NCBI GenBank assembly: GCA_016298065.1
Contig: JAEDDN010000005.1
Location: forward strand, 48,963-112,962
Reading direction: 5' to 3'
DNA length: 64,000 nucleotides
Origin: Oscillospiraceae bacterium
GTDB taxonomy: Bacteria > Bacillota > Clostridia > Oscillospirales > Ruminococcaceae
The position numbers and the translations under genes were made by a program. Below are positions 18,030 through 27,778 of the stretch, piece after piece. Under the pieces are notes generated by a model. That model made no database searches and was not told the origin of the DNA. It was given only the letters and a program-made list of their open reading frames with translations. Every line of letters starts with the position of its first letter. The first letter of the stretch is position 1.

Positions 18030-20093
18030 ATGGATAAAAATAATATAGAGATTTTAGCCCCTGTCGGAAGTATGCAAAGCGTGCCTGCCGCAGTATTAAA
18101 CGGCGCAGATGCCATATACTTGGGGCTTGAGGCATTTAGCGCAAGGCAAAACGCCAAAAACTTTACCGCCGCAGAGCTTATAGACACGGTAAAATACTGT
18201 CATATAAGGGGCGTTAAGGTTTATCTTGCCATAAACACAGTAGTGTTTGACGAGAGTATAGATAGGCTTACAGACACCTTAAAGGTCGCTTGTGAAGCTG
18301 GTGTTGACGGGCTTATCGTGCAGGATTTAGCGGTGTTTAGCCTTGTTAAAGAGTGCTGCCCTAATATGCCTATTCACGCTTCTACTCAAATGACAGTGCA
18401 TACCGTAGCGGGCGCAAAAATGCTAAAGGAGCTCGGCGCTTCAAGGGCGGTTTTAGCCCGTGAGATGTCGCTAAGGGAGATACGAAAAATCATAACCGAA
18501 GTTCAGATTGAAACCGAGGTTTTTGTACACGGTGCGCTTTGTATGTGCGTTTCTGGGCAGTGTTATATGAGCTCTGCTATCGGCTCACGAAGCGGAAACA
18601 AGGGTAGCTGTGCAGGTAGCTGCAGGTTGCCGTTTGGCGTAAATACCCCAAATGACTACGATTTATCGCTAAAGGATTTGTGCCTTGCGGGGCATTTTGA
18701 TGAGCTAAAAAAGCTCGGGGTTACCTCGCTTAAAATAGAAGGGCGTATGAAAAGGCCCGAATACGTTGCCGCCACGGTAAAGGCATATAGCGGGCTGAAA
18801 AACGGTATAATGCCCGATATAGATATGCTAAGGGCGGTTTTTTCGAGAAACGGCTTTACCGACGGTTATTTTGCTTCAAGGATAAACGCCGATATGTTCG
18901 GTGTAAGAGGCAAAGACGACGTAACCGCCTTGACCGAGGATGTGCTTTCGGACCTGCAAAAGACGTATCAAAAAGAAACTCATACCATACCTATAAATAT
19001 GGCCTTTTCGCTTGATGATAATTTGGCACGCCTTAGAGTTTGGGATAATAACGGGCATAAAACCGCTTCGGAAACTACCGCCGTTCAGACGGCGATAAAT
19101 CTGCCGTTAGGATATGAATCTGCAAAGCAGTCGTTATCAAAGCTCGGTGCAACGCCGTTTTATTTAGACGAATTTACGGCGGATATTAAAGAGGGGCTTA
19201 TGCTACCAAAGTCAGAGCTAAACGCTTTAAGGCGAAAGGCTTGCGAGGAGCTTGCGGACAAAATAGCGTATAAAGAAAAAATAAGCTTTACCGAACCTAA
19301 AAAAGCCTCGCACCTTACCGAGAAAAAGGTAAAAAAGGCGCTTAGGGCACGCTTTTTAACCGTAAGTCAAATCCCGTTTGAGTGTTTAGAGGCTTTTGAG
19401 TATATATACCTACCCGTTTTGGAAGTTAAAAATAATATAGAAATACTTGACTCAATAAAGCAAAAAATAATACTCGAGCCCGACAGAATAATGTTTGACA
19501 GCGAAGAAGATACTATAAAAACGCTTAAAGAACTAAGACAACAAGGCTTTGAAAATATGTGCGTGAGCAACCCTGCGCATATATTTATAGGAAATAAGCT
19601 TGAGTTTAAGCTTTTCGGCACGGCATTTTTAAACATAACAAATTCACTTAGCTTAAACGCTTACAGTGAACTCGGCATAAGCGATACGGCTTTGTCCTTT
19701 GAATGTACCGCAGGGCAGATAAACCACATGGATAATTCCAAAACTTCGCTCGGAGCGATAGTTTACGGCTATTTACCTTTAATGATAGTGAGAAACTGCC
19801 CGGTAAAAAGGCACCGCAGCTGTAAGGATTGTAACGGCGAAAGCGTGCTTTGCGACCGTTTGGGCAACAAGTTTAGAGTAATTTGCAATAATCGCCGTTA
19901 CAGCGAGATTTTAAACTGCAAAAAGCTTTATCTTGCGGATAAGCTTAATGCGTTTATCAGTATAGACTACGGCGTTTTATATTTTACTGTCGAGAAAAAG
20001 TCCGAATGTAAACAGATAACAGAAAGCTTTTTGTCAAACTCCGCACCCACAGGCGATTTTACCAGAGGGCTTTATTTCAGGGGAATAGAATAA
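18030..20093 (+). CDS. U32 family protein (peptidase U32/RlhA-TrhP-like RNA hydroxylation family)
   Basis: The protein has about 687 residues. The N-terminal TIM-barrel-like U32 domain starts NIEILAPVGS and has the signature VFVHGALCMCVSGQCYMSS followed by more Cys (GSCAGSC), the cluster thought to hold an iron-sulfur centre. A DUF3656-like middle and a C-terminal region with CPVKRHRSCKDC and CDRLGNKF follow. Members have been described as collagenase-like peptidases, and more recently as rRNA or tRNA hydroxylation proteins (RlhA, TrhP); I cannot decide the substrate. ATG at 18030 fits family starts. TTG at 18012, overlapping zapA, has a better-placed AAAGGA and is an alternative. Confidence 0.9.
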   Translation: MDKNNIEILAPVGSMQSVPAAVLNGADAIYLGLEAFSARQNAKNFTAAELIDTVKYCHIRGVKVYLAINTVVFDESIDRLTDTLKVACEAGVDGLIVQDLAVFSLVKECCPNMPIHASTQMTVHTVAGAKMLKELGASRAVLAREMSLREIRKIITEVQIETEVFVHGALCMCVSGQCYMSSAIGSRSGNKGSCAGSCRLPFGVNTPNDYDLSLKDLCLAGHFDELKKLGVTSLKIEGRMKRPEYVAATVKAYSGLKNGIMPDIDMLRAVFSRNGFTDGYFASRINADMFGVRGKDDVTALTEDVLSDLQKTYQKETHTIPINMAFSLDDNLARLRVWDNNGHKTASETTAVQTAINLPLGYESAKQSLSKLGATPFYLDEFTADIKEGLMLPKSELNALRRKACEELADKIAYKEKISFTEPKKASHLTEKKVKKALRARFLTVSQIPFECLEAFEYIYLPVLEVKNNIEILDSIKQKIILEPDRIMFDSEEDTIKTLKELRQQGFENMCVSNPAHIFIGNKLEFKLFGTAFLNITNSLSLNAYSELGISDTALSFECTAGQINHMDNSKTSLGAIVYGYLPLMIVRNCPVKRHRSCKDCNGESVLCDRLGNKFRVICNNRRYSEILNCKKLYLADKLNAFISIDYGVLYFTVEKKSECKQITESFLSNSAPTGDFTRGLYFRGIE

Positions 20094-20119
20094 AAATAAA
20101 TTAAAAAAGGATATAATAT

Positions 20120-20680
20120 ATGATAATACTTGCTTCAAAATCGCCCAGACGAAAAGAGCTTATGGCACTTTTGCCGTATGAATTTAAGGCAGTGTCGTCG
20201 GGCTTTGACGAAAAAAGCGTAAGTGAAAAAATCCCCGAAAGGCTTGTAAGAACGCTCGCTTTCGGTAAAGCGAGTGCCGTAAAAAAAGATTACCCCGACG
20301 ATATAATAATAGGCTGTGACACGATAGTGGTATCGCCCGAAAACGAAATTTTCGGCATACCTAAAGACAAAGCGGACGCTATAAGAATGTTAAAGGCGCT
20401 ATCCGCAAAAACTCATAAGGTAATTACAGGCGTTTGTGTACTGTACGGCGACAAAAAGACGGTTTTTCACAAAACCACTAAGGTAGAGTTTATGCCTTTA
20501 AGCAAAGAGGATATTCGGTGGTATATATCCACAGGCGAGCCCTTTGACAAGGCAGGCGCTTACGGTATACAGGCAAAAGCCGGAGCATTTGTAAAAAGGA
20601 TAAACGGCGACTGCAATAATGTTGTAGGTTTACCGCTACAGGCATTAAAGTGCGTTTTGGATAAGATAGAAAATCTATGA
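20120..20680 (+). CDS. maf: Maf-family nucleoside triphosphate pyrophosphatase
   Basis: Maf hydrolyses dTTP/UTP or modified nucleotides and is linked to septum formation and division arrest. The 186-residue product starts with the conserved ILASKSPRRKELM, has the catalytic region GCDTIVV, and the downstream DKAGAYGIQAKAGAF block. ATG at 20120 follows AAAAAGGA. It is placed 122 bp upstream of mreB with a separate promoter in between, the classic maf-mreBCD neighbourhood. Confidence 0.94.
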   Translation: MIILASKSPRRKELMALLPYEFKAVSSGFDEKSVSEKIPERLVRTLAFGKASAVKKDYPDDIIIGCDTIVVSPENEIFGIPKDKADAIRMLKALSAKTHKVITGVCVLYGDKKTVFHKTTKVEFMPLSKEDIRWYISTGEPFDKAGAYGIQAKAGAFVKRINGDCNNVVGLPLQALKCVLDKIENL

Positions 20681-20697
20681 AAATTTAAAGTTAGCTA

Positions 20698-20726
20698 TTG
20701 TGTAATTCGGCTTAAAGCGGTATAAT
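20698..20726 (+). promoter_or_regulatory. Predicted promoter of the mreBCD-mrdA operon
   Basis: TTGTGT (20698-20703) and TATAAT (20721-20726) have a 17-bp spacer, 77 bp before mreB. Confidence 0.65.
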
Positions 20727-20802
20727 AAAATATTATAGGATATGATGTGACAGTTTATGGGACAAATTATCCGCAATATTTTCTCTGGGAGGATAAAAAA
20801 GG

Positions 20803-21813
20803 ATGTTTTCTAAGGATATAGGCATAGATTTAGGTACTGCAAATACCCTTGTATATATGAAGGGTAAGGGCATAATTATAAGAGAGCCGTCGGTTGTTGC
20901 TGTAGACGAGCGCAGTGACACGGTAAAATGCGTGGGTCAGGAGGCTAAAAACGTAATAGGCAGAACTCCCGGCTCAATCAAGGCAGTAAGACCGCTAAAG
21001 GACGGCGTTATCGCTGACTTTGACATAACAAGCGAAATGCTTGAGGACTTTATAAAAAGAGCAGTAAGCAAATCCATTTTTGCAAGACCGAGAGTGGTTA
21101 TATGTATTCCGTCGGGCGTAACAGGCGTTGAAAGACGTGCAGTAACCGACGCCGCTCGCCGTGCGGGTGCAAAAAGGGTGAGCATTATCGAAGAGCCTAT
21201 GGCGGCAGCTATCGGAGCAGGTTTACCGGTTGCCGAGCCTACAGGCAGTATGGTTGTAGATATCGGCGGAGGTACTACCGAGGTGGCAGTTATTTCACTC
21301 GGCGGAATAGTAACCGCAAAATCGGTAAGAGTTGGCGGCGATAAATTTGACAATGCTATCATAAACTATATTAAAAAGAAATACAGTCTTTTAATAGGTG
21401 AAAGAACCGCCGAAAACATAAAGATAGAAATAGGCTCTGCGTTCCCTCTGGAGCAGGAGTTTGAAATGGAAGTAAAGGGTATAAACTTAGTAAACGGTTT
21501 ACCTCAAAAAATCACCATTAAATCCGAAGAGGTAAGAGAAGCGCTTGAAGAACCGATAGCACAGGTGCTCGAAGCAATTAAGATTACCTTTGAAAATACT
21601 CCTCCCGAGCTTGCGGCAGATGTTATCGACTTAGGCGTAACCTTAACAGGCGGCGGCGCAATGCTTAAAGGTCTTGACGAGCTTATTCACCGTGAAACAG
21701 GTATGCCGGTGCATATAGCGCAAGATCCGCTTGACTGTGTTGCAAACGGCACCGGACAGGTTTTGGATAACTTTGATTTGCTCGGCGACGTGTTAAGCGA
21801 TGAAACCGACTAA
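20803..21813 (+). CDS. mreB: Rod-shape actin MreB
   Basis: This actin-like ATPase forms membrane-associated filaments that guide lateral wall synthesis. The 336 residues include the phosphate-1 loop DLGTANT, the phosphate-2 segment VVDIGGGTTEVAV, and the adenosine motif LTGGGAMLKG. It could be MreB or the Mbl paralogue; position before mreC and mreD favours MreB. ATG at 20803 follows GGGAGGAT. A hairpin stands between mreB and mreC and may lower downstream expression. Confidence 0.96.
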   Translation: MFSKDIGIDLGTANTLVYMKGKGIIIREPSVVAVDERSDTVKCVGQEAKNVIGRTPGSIKAVRPLKDGVIADFDITSEMLEDFIKRAVSKSIFARPRVVICIPSGVTGVERRAVTDAARRAGAKRVSIIEEPMAAAIGAGLPVAEPTGSMVVDIGGGTTEVAVISLGGIVTAKSVRVGGDKFDNAIINYIKKKYSLLIGERTAENIKIEIGSAFPLEQEFEMEVKGINLVNGLPQKITIKSEEVREALEEPIAQVLEAIKITFENTPPELAADVIDLGVTLTGGGAMLKGLDELIHRETGMPVHIAQDPLDCVANGTGQVLDNFDLLGDVLSDETD

Positions 21814-21823
21814 ATATGCTTTT

Positions 21824-21856
21824 GACAGGACACCTTTTTAAACGGTGTCCCTGTTT
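21824..21856 (+). terminator. Terminator-like hairpin between mreB and mreC
   Basis: ACAGGACACC pairs with GGTGTCCCTGT (one bulge) around TTTTTAAAC; the trailing T-run is short (TTTATAT). It probably attenuates rather than ends transcription, since mreC has no clear promoter of its own. Confidence 0.6.
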
Positions 21857-21904
21857 ATATCATTGGTTTTTTGTTTGTTTTTATAATGTAAGGTAGCTGT
21901 TTTT

Positions 21905-22744
21905 ATGGAAAAGTTTTTTAAGAGCGTAAGATTTAAAATACTTATAACAGTTATAGCCGTTTTGTTGGGCGTTATGATTTACAGCGCCTCAACAGGAGGG
22001 CTTGCTTCTGCGCCCGAAAAAGCGTTAAGCTTAATAGCTTCGCCGTTTCAGAAGCTTTCGGGTTACATCTCAAACAAAACAGGCGATACCTTCGGCAAAT
22101 ATTTTCATATAGACGAAATCATTGAGGAAAACGAAAAGCTCAAAGCTGAGGTAGATACCTTAAGAGAAAACGCCATAGAAAACGAGGAGCTTAAAACCGA
22201 AAACGAACAGCTTAGAACTATGCTCGGAGTAAAGAGCATAAACGAGGACTATCAATTTGTAAACGCCTCGATAGTGGGCAGAGATAAATACGAATACTTT
22301 ACCATAAATAAAGGCTCGCTTCACGGAGTATCCAAAAACGACCCGATAATAACTTCAAGCGGACTTGTCGGAGTAGTTCAGACGGTATACCCCACTATAT
22401 CGGAGGTAAGGACGGTTTTGTCAACCCAAATCGACATAGGTGCAATAGAGCCTACTTCAAACCAAATCGGCGTTATTACAGGCGACATTGAGCTTGCCGA
22501 GCTCGGATACTGCAAGATGACCTATCTTACCGACAGCACCTTAAACAGCGGCGACACCATAGTGACCTCGGGCTCAAGCGGAATTTATCCGAAAAACCTT
22601 GCAATAGGCAGAGTTGTATCGGTAGAGCAGAGTAAAAACGGCGCTTCATACTATGCGGTAATAGAGCCGTTTAACGATATAAAAAACATAACCGACGTCT
22701 TTGTGCTGACCGATTTTTTGGGGCAGTCTGAGGACACGGAGTAA
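21905..22744 (+). CDS. mreC: Rod shape-determining protein MreC
   Basis: The 279-residue product has one N-terminal membrane helix (residues 10-28), a coiled coil of Glu/Lys/Leu heptads (about 72-105), and two beta-barrel lobes outside the membrane with GLVGVV and GSSGIYPKNLAIGRV. MreC links MreB to PBP2 in the elongasome. ATG at 21905 has a modest AAGGTAG site. It is followed by mreD after 27 bp. Confidence 0.95.
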   Translation: MEKFFKSVRFKILITVIAVLLGVMIYSASTGGLASAPEKALSLIASPFQKLSGYISNKTGDTFGKYFHIDEIIEENEKLKAEVDTLRENAIENEELKTENEQLRTMLGVKSINEDYQFVNASIVGRDKYEYFTINKGSLHGVSKNDPIITSSGLVGVVQTVYPTISEVRTVLSTQIDIGAIEPTSNQIGVITGDIELAELGYCKMTYLTDSTLNSGDTIVTSGSSGIYPKNLAIGRVVSVEQSKNGASYYAVIEPFNDIKNITDVFVLTDFLGQSEDTE

Positions 22745-22771
22745 GGCTTAAAAACAAAGAGGTGAAGGGCG

Positions 22772-23296
22772 ATGAAGCTTATACTGCCTAAAAGGGCACC
22801 GGTCAAGTGGATAATTTATGCAGTAGTGCTTTTAGTGCTTTATTCGCTTCAAACTGCGCCCGGCTTTTTAACGATAAAGACCTATGAGCCAAACCTTGTA
22901 ATTCCCTTTGCGGTGTGCGTAGCACTTTTTGAAAATGAAGTTGCCGCAGGGGTGTTCGGGTGCATAGCGGGTATGCTTTGCGATATGGATTATCACAAGC
23001 TTTTCGGATTTAATGCGATTATAGTTATGTGTTTGTGCGTTGTAATATCCTTTTTGGTTTTATATCTTATGCGCACAAAGCTTATAAATGCGATTTTCTT
23101 TGTGGGTGCGCTTATGCTTGTTGACGCACTTTTAGATTATCTTTTTTTCTATTTAATATGGTCGTATGAAAATTCCTACATAATTTTACTAAGATACATT
23201 TTACCGGCAATACCTTATACTATGGTTATAACCATACCGATTTATTTTTTGATAAAGGCGGTAGCCACAAAGTTTAACGAAACCTTAAGAGCATAA
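22772..23296 (+). CDS. mreD: Rod shape-determining protein MreD
   Basis: This 174-residue integral membrane protein has about five hydrophobic segments and few charged residues, including the GFNAIIVMCLCVVISFLV region. It is an elongasome partner of MreC. ATG at 22772 follows AAAGAGGTGAAGG. It is 26 bp upstream of the PBP2 gene, so mreC, mreD and mrdA form one unit. Confidence 0.92.
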   Translation: MKLILPKRAPVKWIIYAVVLLVLYSLQTAPGFLTIKTYEPNLVIPFAVCVALFENEVAAGVFGCIAGMLCDMDYHKLFGFNAIIVMCLCVVISFLVLYLMRTKLINAIFFVGALMLVDALLDYLFFYLIWSYENSYIILLRYILPAIPYTMVITIPIYFLIKAVATKFNETLRA

Positions 23297-23322
23297 GTAT
23301 TATTATTTAAAGGAGCTTTAAG

Positions 23323-25548
23323 ATGGCACAGTTCAAAAAAAAGGACGTCTCCAGAGTGCGCATAATAATTCTGGCCGTAATAATGCTTTTGATTTTTTTG
23401 GCAATGGTGTTCAGGCTTATGCTTTTTCAGATAGTTGACGGCGACGATTATTTAGAGCAGGCGCTTACCAATACCTCAACCCAGATAACCGTTTCGGCGG
23501 CAAGAGGCGATATTGTTGACCGCTACGGACGTGTGCTTGCGACAAGCAAATCGGTGTTTAATGTCTGCTTTGACTACACATATACCGATATGGAGCATAT
23601 AAATGAGACTATTTACAGTCTGATAGGGATTTTTGAAGAGAATAACATTAAATGGCTTTGCGATATACCGATAAAGCTCGAGGGGGATGAGTACATCTTT
23701 GACCCAAACAGCGAAGACAGCGAAATAGAGCAAATGGCGTCGATTCTTAATATAAACAGCTACGCCAGCGAGGAAAATATCGTAAAAAAGATGCTTAAAA
23801 CCTTTGAGATAAACGATTATCCGATTATAGAAGAAAACGGAGAGTATTCTTTTGACGCAAAGCAGGAAAAAGAGGTTAAAAAGCTAAAGGAAAACTTAAA
23901 CCTTGACGACACGGCTACCGCCGCAGACTGCGTAAATATAATGCTTCAAAGCGAGGAATACCCTTATTATTTAAATGAGGACGCTTTTAAAATAGCTGCG
24001 GTAAGGTACCTTATGCTTCAAAAGGAGTTTTCGGTAAATAACCGCTATACCTTTGCTACCGATATTTCCCCTCAAATGATTGCCATAGTTAAAGAATATA
24101 GTGACACCTTACCGGGCGTTGACGTAATAGAAGAGCCGACCAGACTTTATTTAAACGGCGACGTTGCTACAAACCTTTTGGGTACTATAGGGCCTATGTA
24201 TGCCGAGGACTACGCCGAGAAGCTTGAGGAATACGAGAAGAAAAAGGACGAGGGCTATCAAAAATACCAGATGAACGATTATATAGGAAAATCGGGCGTT
24301 GAAAAGGTATGCGAGGAGCAACTTAGAGGTACTAAGGGCACAATTTCGGTAACCCAAAACGCAAGCGGAAACGTGGTTTCCTCCGAAACGGTTACCCAGG
24401 CGCAGACAGGCGATACGGTAAGGCTTACCATAGACTATAAATTCCAGCAAAAAGTGCAGGAAATTTTAAAAAATCACATAAACACTCACAAGGTATCAAC
24501 CGCAGGTTATACCTCGCTCGGAGGTTCGGTGGTGGTGCTTGACACAAAAACGGGCGAAATGCTTGCGTGTGTGAGTTACCCGACATATTCTATTGAGGAA
24601 TATACCACAAGCTATAGTGAATTAAAGGCAAGAGAAGAAACCGACAACCCCCTGACCGACAGAGCGCTCACAAAGGGCTACAGACCGGGCTCGACCTTTA
24701 AAACGGTGGTTGCGACCGCAGGCTTGCAGGAGGGCGTAATAAGCAGATATTCCACGGTGGACTGCACAAGAGTATACCATTATTATGAGGGCTTTTCACC
24801 GACCTGCCTTGGTTATCACGGCAACATTAACGTGATGAACGCCCTAAAGGTTTCCTGTAATATCTTTTTTTACGACGTAGGCAGAAGACTCGGAATAGAC
24901 AGAATAAATAATTATGCCGAGCTTATGGGCTTGGGCGTTGATACAGGGCTTGAAATATATAACTCGGACGGCAGACTTTCGGGGCCTGAAACCTCTGAAA
25001 AATGGGGAAGCACCTGGCAAGAGGGTAACGTGGTTCAGGCGGCTATAGGTCAGATGGACACGGCAATAACTCCGCTTCAGATGGCAATACAGGCTATGAC
25101 TATAGCAAATAAAGGCAAAAGGCTTGAGGCACATCTGATAAAATCGGTCGAAACCTATAACGGCGAGGTCGTAAGCGAAACAAAGCCTGTTGAGGCAAGC
25201 AGCTTTAATATGTCGGACGATACCTATAAAGCCGTAACCGACGGTATGATTTTGGCGGCGTCAACGGTACCTGCGCCGTATCAGCTTACAGGGCTCGGTT
25301 ATGACGTGGCACTCAAAACCGGTACTCCGCAGACAAACGCCGCCGGTGACAGAACAAATAACTGCTTTATAGCGTTTGCTCCCGTTAGTGACCCTGAGAT
25401 AGCGATTTCCTGTATGATAGAGGACGGTACCTATACAAACCGCTTGGTAAGACAGATTTTAGACGCATATTATGAATGTTTAAAGGAAGCCGAAAACGAA
25501 ACGGCGGTACATTATCCTTTAGAGCTTGACGAAGTTATAAATTTTTAA
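23323..25548 (+). CDS. mrdA: Penicillin-binding protein 2 (elongasome transpeptidase)
   Basis: The 741-residue protein has one membrane helix (residues 12-32) and a pedestal that begins with the conserved ARGDIVDRYGRVLA. The transpeptidase domain carries active Ser457 in STFK (457-460), S511-C-N513 and K665-T-G. It cross-links peptidoglycan during side-wall growth. An insertion of about 150 residues in the pedestal (roughly 100-250), rich in Glu and Lys, makes it longer than E. coli PBP2, as in many Clostridia. It ends the mre operon at a bidirectional terminator. Confidence 0.94.
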   Translation: MAQFKKKDVSRVRIIILAVIMLLIFLAMVFRLMLFQIVDGDDYLEQALTNTSTQITVSAARGDIVDRYGRVLATSKSVFNVCFDYTYTDMEHINETIYSLIGIFEENNIKWLCDIPIKLEGDEYIFDPNSEDSEIEQMASILNINSYASEENIVKKMLKTFEINDYPIIEENGEYSFDAKQEKEVKKLKENLNLDDTATAADCVNIMLQSEEYPYYLNEDAFKIAAVRYLMLQKEFSVNNRYTFATDISPQMIAIVKEYSDTLPGVDVIEEPTRLYLNGDVATNLLGTIGPMYAEDYAEKLEEYEKKKDEGYQKYQMNDYIGKSGVEKVCEEQLRGTKGTISVTQNASGNVVSSETVTQAQTGDTVRLTIDYKFQQKVQEILKNHINTHKVSTAGYTSLGGSVVVLDTKTGEMLACVSYPTYSIEEYTTSYSELKAREETDNPLTDRALTKGYRPGSTFKTVVATAGLQEGVISRYSTVDCTRVYHYYEGFSPTCLGYHGNINVMNALKVSCNIFFYDVGRRLGIDRINNYAELMGLGVDTGLEIYNSDGRLSGPETSEKWGSTWQEGNVVQAAIGQMDTAITPLQMAIQAMTIANKGKRLEAHLIKSVETYNGEVVSETKPVEASSFNMSDDTYKAVTDGMILAASTVPAPYQLTGLGYDVALKTGTPQTNAAGDRTNNCFIAFAPVSDPEIAISCMIEDGTYTNRLVRQILDAYYECLKEAENETAVHYPLELDEVINF

Positions 25549-25554
25549 TATAAA

Positions 25555-25600
25555 GAAAGCCCCTGTTTCACATTAACGTGAAACAGGGGCATAATTTTTG
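25555..25600. terminator. Bidirectional terminator between mrdA and rny
   Basis: GCCCCTGTTTCAC and GTGAAACAGGGGC form a 13-bp stem with a 6-nt loop. T-rich sequence on the plus side and A-rich sequence on the left let it serve both convergent genes. Confidence 0.9.
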
Positions 25601-25610
25601 TGCTTTAGTA

Positions 25611-27185
25611 TTACTTAGCGTAGTCAACTGCACGGCTTTCTCTTATGATATTAACCTTAATCTGACCCGGGTAGCTAAGCTCGCTTTCAATTTTTTGTAC
25701 GATATTTCTTGCAATAAGCGGCATCTTTTGGTCGTCGATAACCTCAGGCTTAACAACAATTCTTATCTCACGGCCTGCCTGAATAGCATAGGACTTTTCA
25801 ACGCCCTCAAACGATGTGGCGATTTCCTCTAACTTTTCAAGGCGCTTGATAAAGCTTTCGAGATTTTCTCGTCTTGCGCCCGGTCTTGCGGCGCTTATAG
25901 CGTCAGCCGCCTGAATAAGACAGGCGATAACCGTAGTCGGCTCAACGTCGTTGTGGTGAGCCTCAATTGCGTGCAATACTTCCTTAGGCTCTTTGAATTT
26001 ACGACATACATCTACGCCGATTTCAACGTGCGAGCCTTCGATTTCGTGGTTTAAGGCCTTACCGATATCGTGAAGCAAGCCTGCACGTCTTGCCATAGCG
26101 GCGTCAACGCCCAGCTCGCTTGCCATCATACCGGCAATTTGAGCGACCTCAATAGAGTGATTTAAAACATTTTGACCGTAGCTTGTTCTGTAGCACAGTC
26201 TTCCCAAGAGCTTAACTATTTCATAGTGAACACCGTGAACGTCGGTTTCAAGTATAGCTCTTTCGCCCTCGTTTTTCATCTTCTGTTCGATTTCACGACG
26301 GCATTTTTCAACGGTTTCTTCAATTCTTGTCGGATGAATACGACCGTCTGCAATAAGTCTTTCGAGTGTTTGACGTGCAATTTCACGTCTTACTGGGTCA
26401 AAGCACGATAATGTTATAGCTTCAGGTGTGTCGTCTATAATAAGGTCAACACCTGTTAAAGTTTCAATAGCACGGATATTTCTTCCTTCTCTGCCTATGA
26501 TACGACCTTTCATTTCGTCGTTAGGCAAAGGCACCACCGACACCGTAGCCTCTGCAACGTGCTCGGCGGCGTAGCGTGATATGGCAAGCGAGATAAGCTC
26601 TTTTGCCTTATCGTCACAATCATTTCGTATCTGCTGTTCGTTAGCGGTAATTCGCTGTGATTTCTCATAAGCCAAATCGTCGTCAAGCGTTGCGAGCAGT
26701 TGTCGTTTTGCTTCTTCTACGCTGAGTCCCGACAGCTTTTCGAGCATATCAATTTGACTTTTCTTAATAACTTCGGCTTCTTCGAGCTTTTGTTCGGCTT
26801 CCTTTATTTTTTCGGAAAGCTTTTCTTCCTTTTTCTCAAGGTTTTCGGCCTTTTTATCAAGTGTTTCTTCCTTTTGGTCGATTCTGCGTTCCTGTCTGGA
26901 AATTTCCACACGGCGAGATTTTATATCCCTGTCGGCTTCTGTTCTTAGCCTATGTATCTCGTCTTTTGCTTCCAGCAAGGCTTCTTTTTTCTTGGTTTCG
27001 GCGTCCTTTTCGGCGCTTTCCAAGATACGCTTAGCTTCGGTTTCGGCGCTGCCTATTTCGGCTTCTGCGATTTTTTGCCTGTGCGCAGCTCCTGCCTTAA
27101 AGGCTATGATAAAGCATATAACTCCGACAAAAACGGCTATTGCCAAACATATAATAACAGCCAAAGCAATAGATATTTCTACCAT
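25611..27185 (-). CDS. rny: Ribonuclease Y
   Basis: This membrane-anchored endoribonuclease starts the decay of many mRNAs in Firmicutes. The 524 residues comprise an N-terminal membrane helix (2-25), a long Glu/Lys coiled coil (about 30-200), a KH domain with GRIIGREGRNIRAIE, and an HD hydrolase domain with NHSIEVAQ and LLHDIGKAL. ATG at 27185 is preceded by GAGGAGG, so an 11-residue in-frame extension to 27218 is rejected. It is a single-gene unit; a TATAAT on the minus strand at 27286-27291 may be its -10 box. Confidence 0.96.
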   Translation of the reverse strand: MVEISIALAVIICLAIAVFVGVICFIIAFKAGAAHRQKIAEAEIGSAETEAKRILESAEKDAETKKKEALLEAKDEIHRLRTEADRDIKSRRVEISRQERRIDQKEETLDKKAENLEKKEEKLSEKIKEAEQKLEEAEVIKKSQIDMLEKLSGLSVEEAKRQLLATLDDDLAYEKSQRITANEQQIRNDCDDKAKELISLAISRYAAEHVAEATVSVVPLPNDEMKGRIIGREGRNIRAIETLTGVDLIIDDTPEAITLSCFDPVRREIARQTLERLIADGRIHPTRIEETVEKCRREIEQKMKNEGERAILETDVHGVHYEIVKLLGRLCYRTSYGQNVLNHSIEVAQIAGMMASELGVDAAMARRAGLLHDIGKALNHEIEGSHVEIGVDVCRKFKEPKEVLHAIEAHHNDVEPTTVIACLIQAADAISAARPGARRENLESFIKRLEKLEEIATSFEGVEKSYAIQAGREIRIVVKPEVIDDQKMPLIARNIVQKIESELSYPGQIKVNIIRESRAVDYAK

Positions 27186-27468
27186 AAAAGCATCTACCTC
27201 CTCATTTTCAGTTTTCAAAATCCAATATCCATAAACAAAAATCGTTATTTAAATTTTTAAATAAATAACAAAATAACGGTAAAAAATTATACCGTCAGTA
27301 AAAAAGCAAAACCTTTTTGCAATACATTATCAATACTATTTTATAGTTTTAAAAACCGAATGTCAAGAATTTTATACATTTTTATATACAAAACTTCGTG
27401 TTTATTCTTCATTATATACCAAAGGATTGTGGAATTATAACAAAGATTGCCTGCTATGAGAATTTTTG

Positions 27469-27497
27469 TTGACAAGGCTTATTTGGTATGGTAAAAT
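27469..27497 (+). promoter_or_regulatory. Promoter of the rpmG-secE-nusG-rplKAJL operon
   Basis: TTGACA (27469-27474) and TAAAAT (27492-27497) are separated by 17 bp. A leader of about 100 nt follows, with GTCTATTTTTTTGCG and a GAGGGAGGC element before the rpmG ribosome site. Between rny and this promoter (27219-27468) no gene is seen. Confidence 0.8.
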
Positions 27498-27605
27498 GAT
27501 TATTACCTCGAAGAAGGTCTATTTTTTTGCGTTCATTTTTAGGTGTGCGCAGATTAGCAGGCGTTGAGGGAGGCAAAAATATCCTAATTAACAGGAGGTG
27601 CCGAT

Positions 27606-27764
27606 ATGGCTGATACAAGGGTTAAAGTTACACTTGCCTGCACAGAGTGCAAACAGCGTAATTATAACACTACAAAAAACAAGAAGAACGATCCTGACAG
27701 ACTCGAAATGAACAAGTACTGCCGTTTCTGCAGGAAACACACACTTCACAAGGAGACTAAGTAG
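27606..27764 (+). CDS. rpmG: 50S ribosomal protein L33 (zinc-binding type)
   Basis: This short gene encodes 52 residues starting MADTRVKVTLACTEC. Two Cys pairs, CTEC and CRFC, form a zinc ribbon, so it is the C+ form that functions when zinc is available. ATG at 27606 follows ACAGGAGGTG. secE starts 14 bp after its stop, the usual rpmG-secE-nusG order. Confidence 0.95.
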   Translation: MADTRVKVTLACTECKQRNYNTTKNKKNDPDRLEMNKYCRFCRKHTLHKETK

Positions 27765-27778
27765 AGGAGGGAAATTAT

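Noticed and set aside
20937..21362. 141-codon frame antisense to mreB
   Set aside because: Shadow of the highly conserved MreB sequence.
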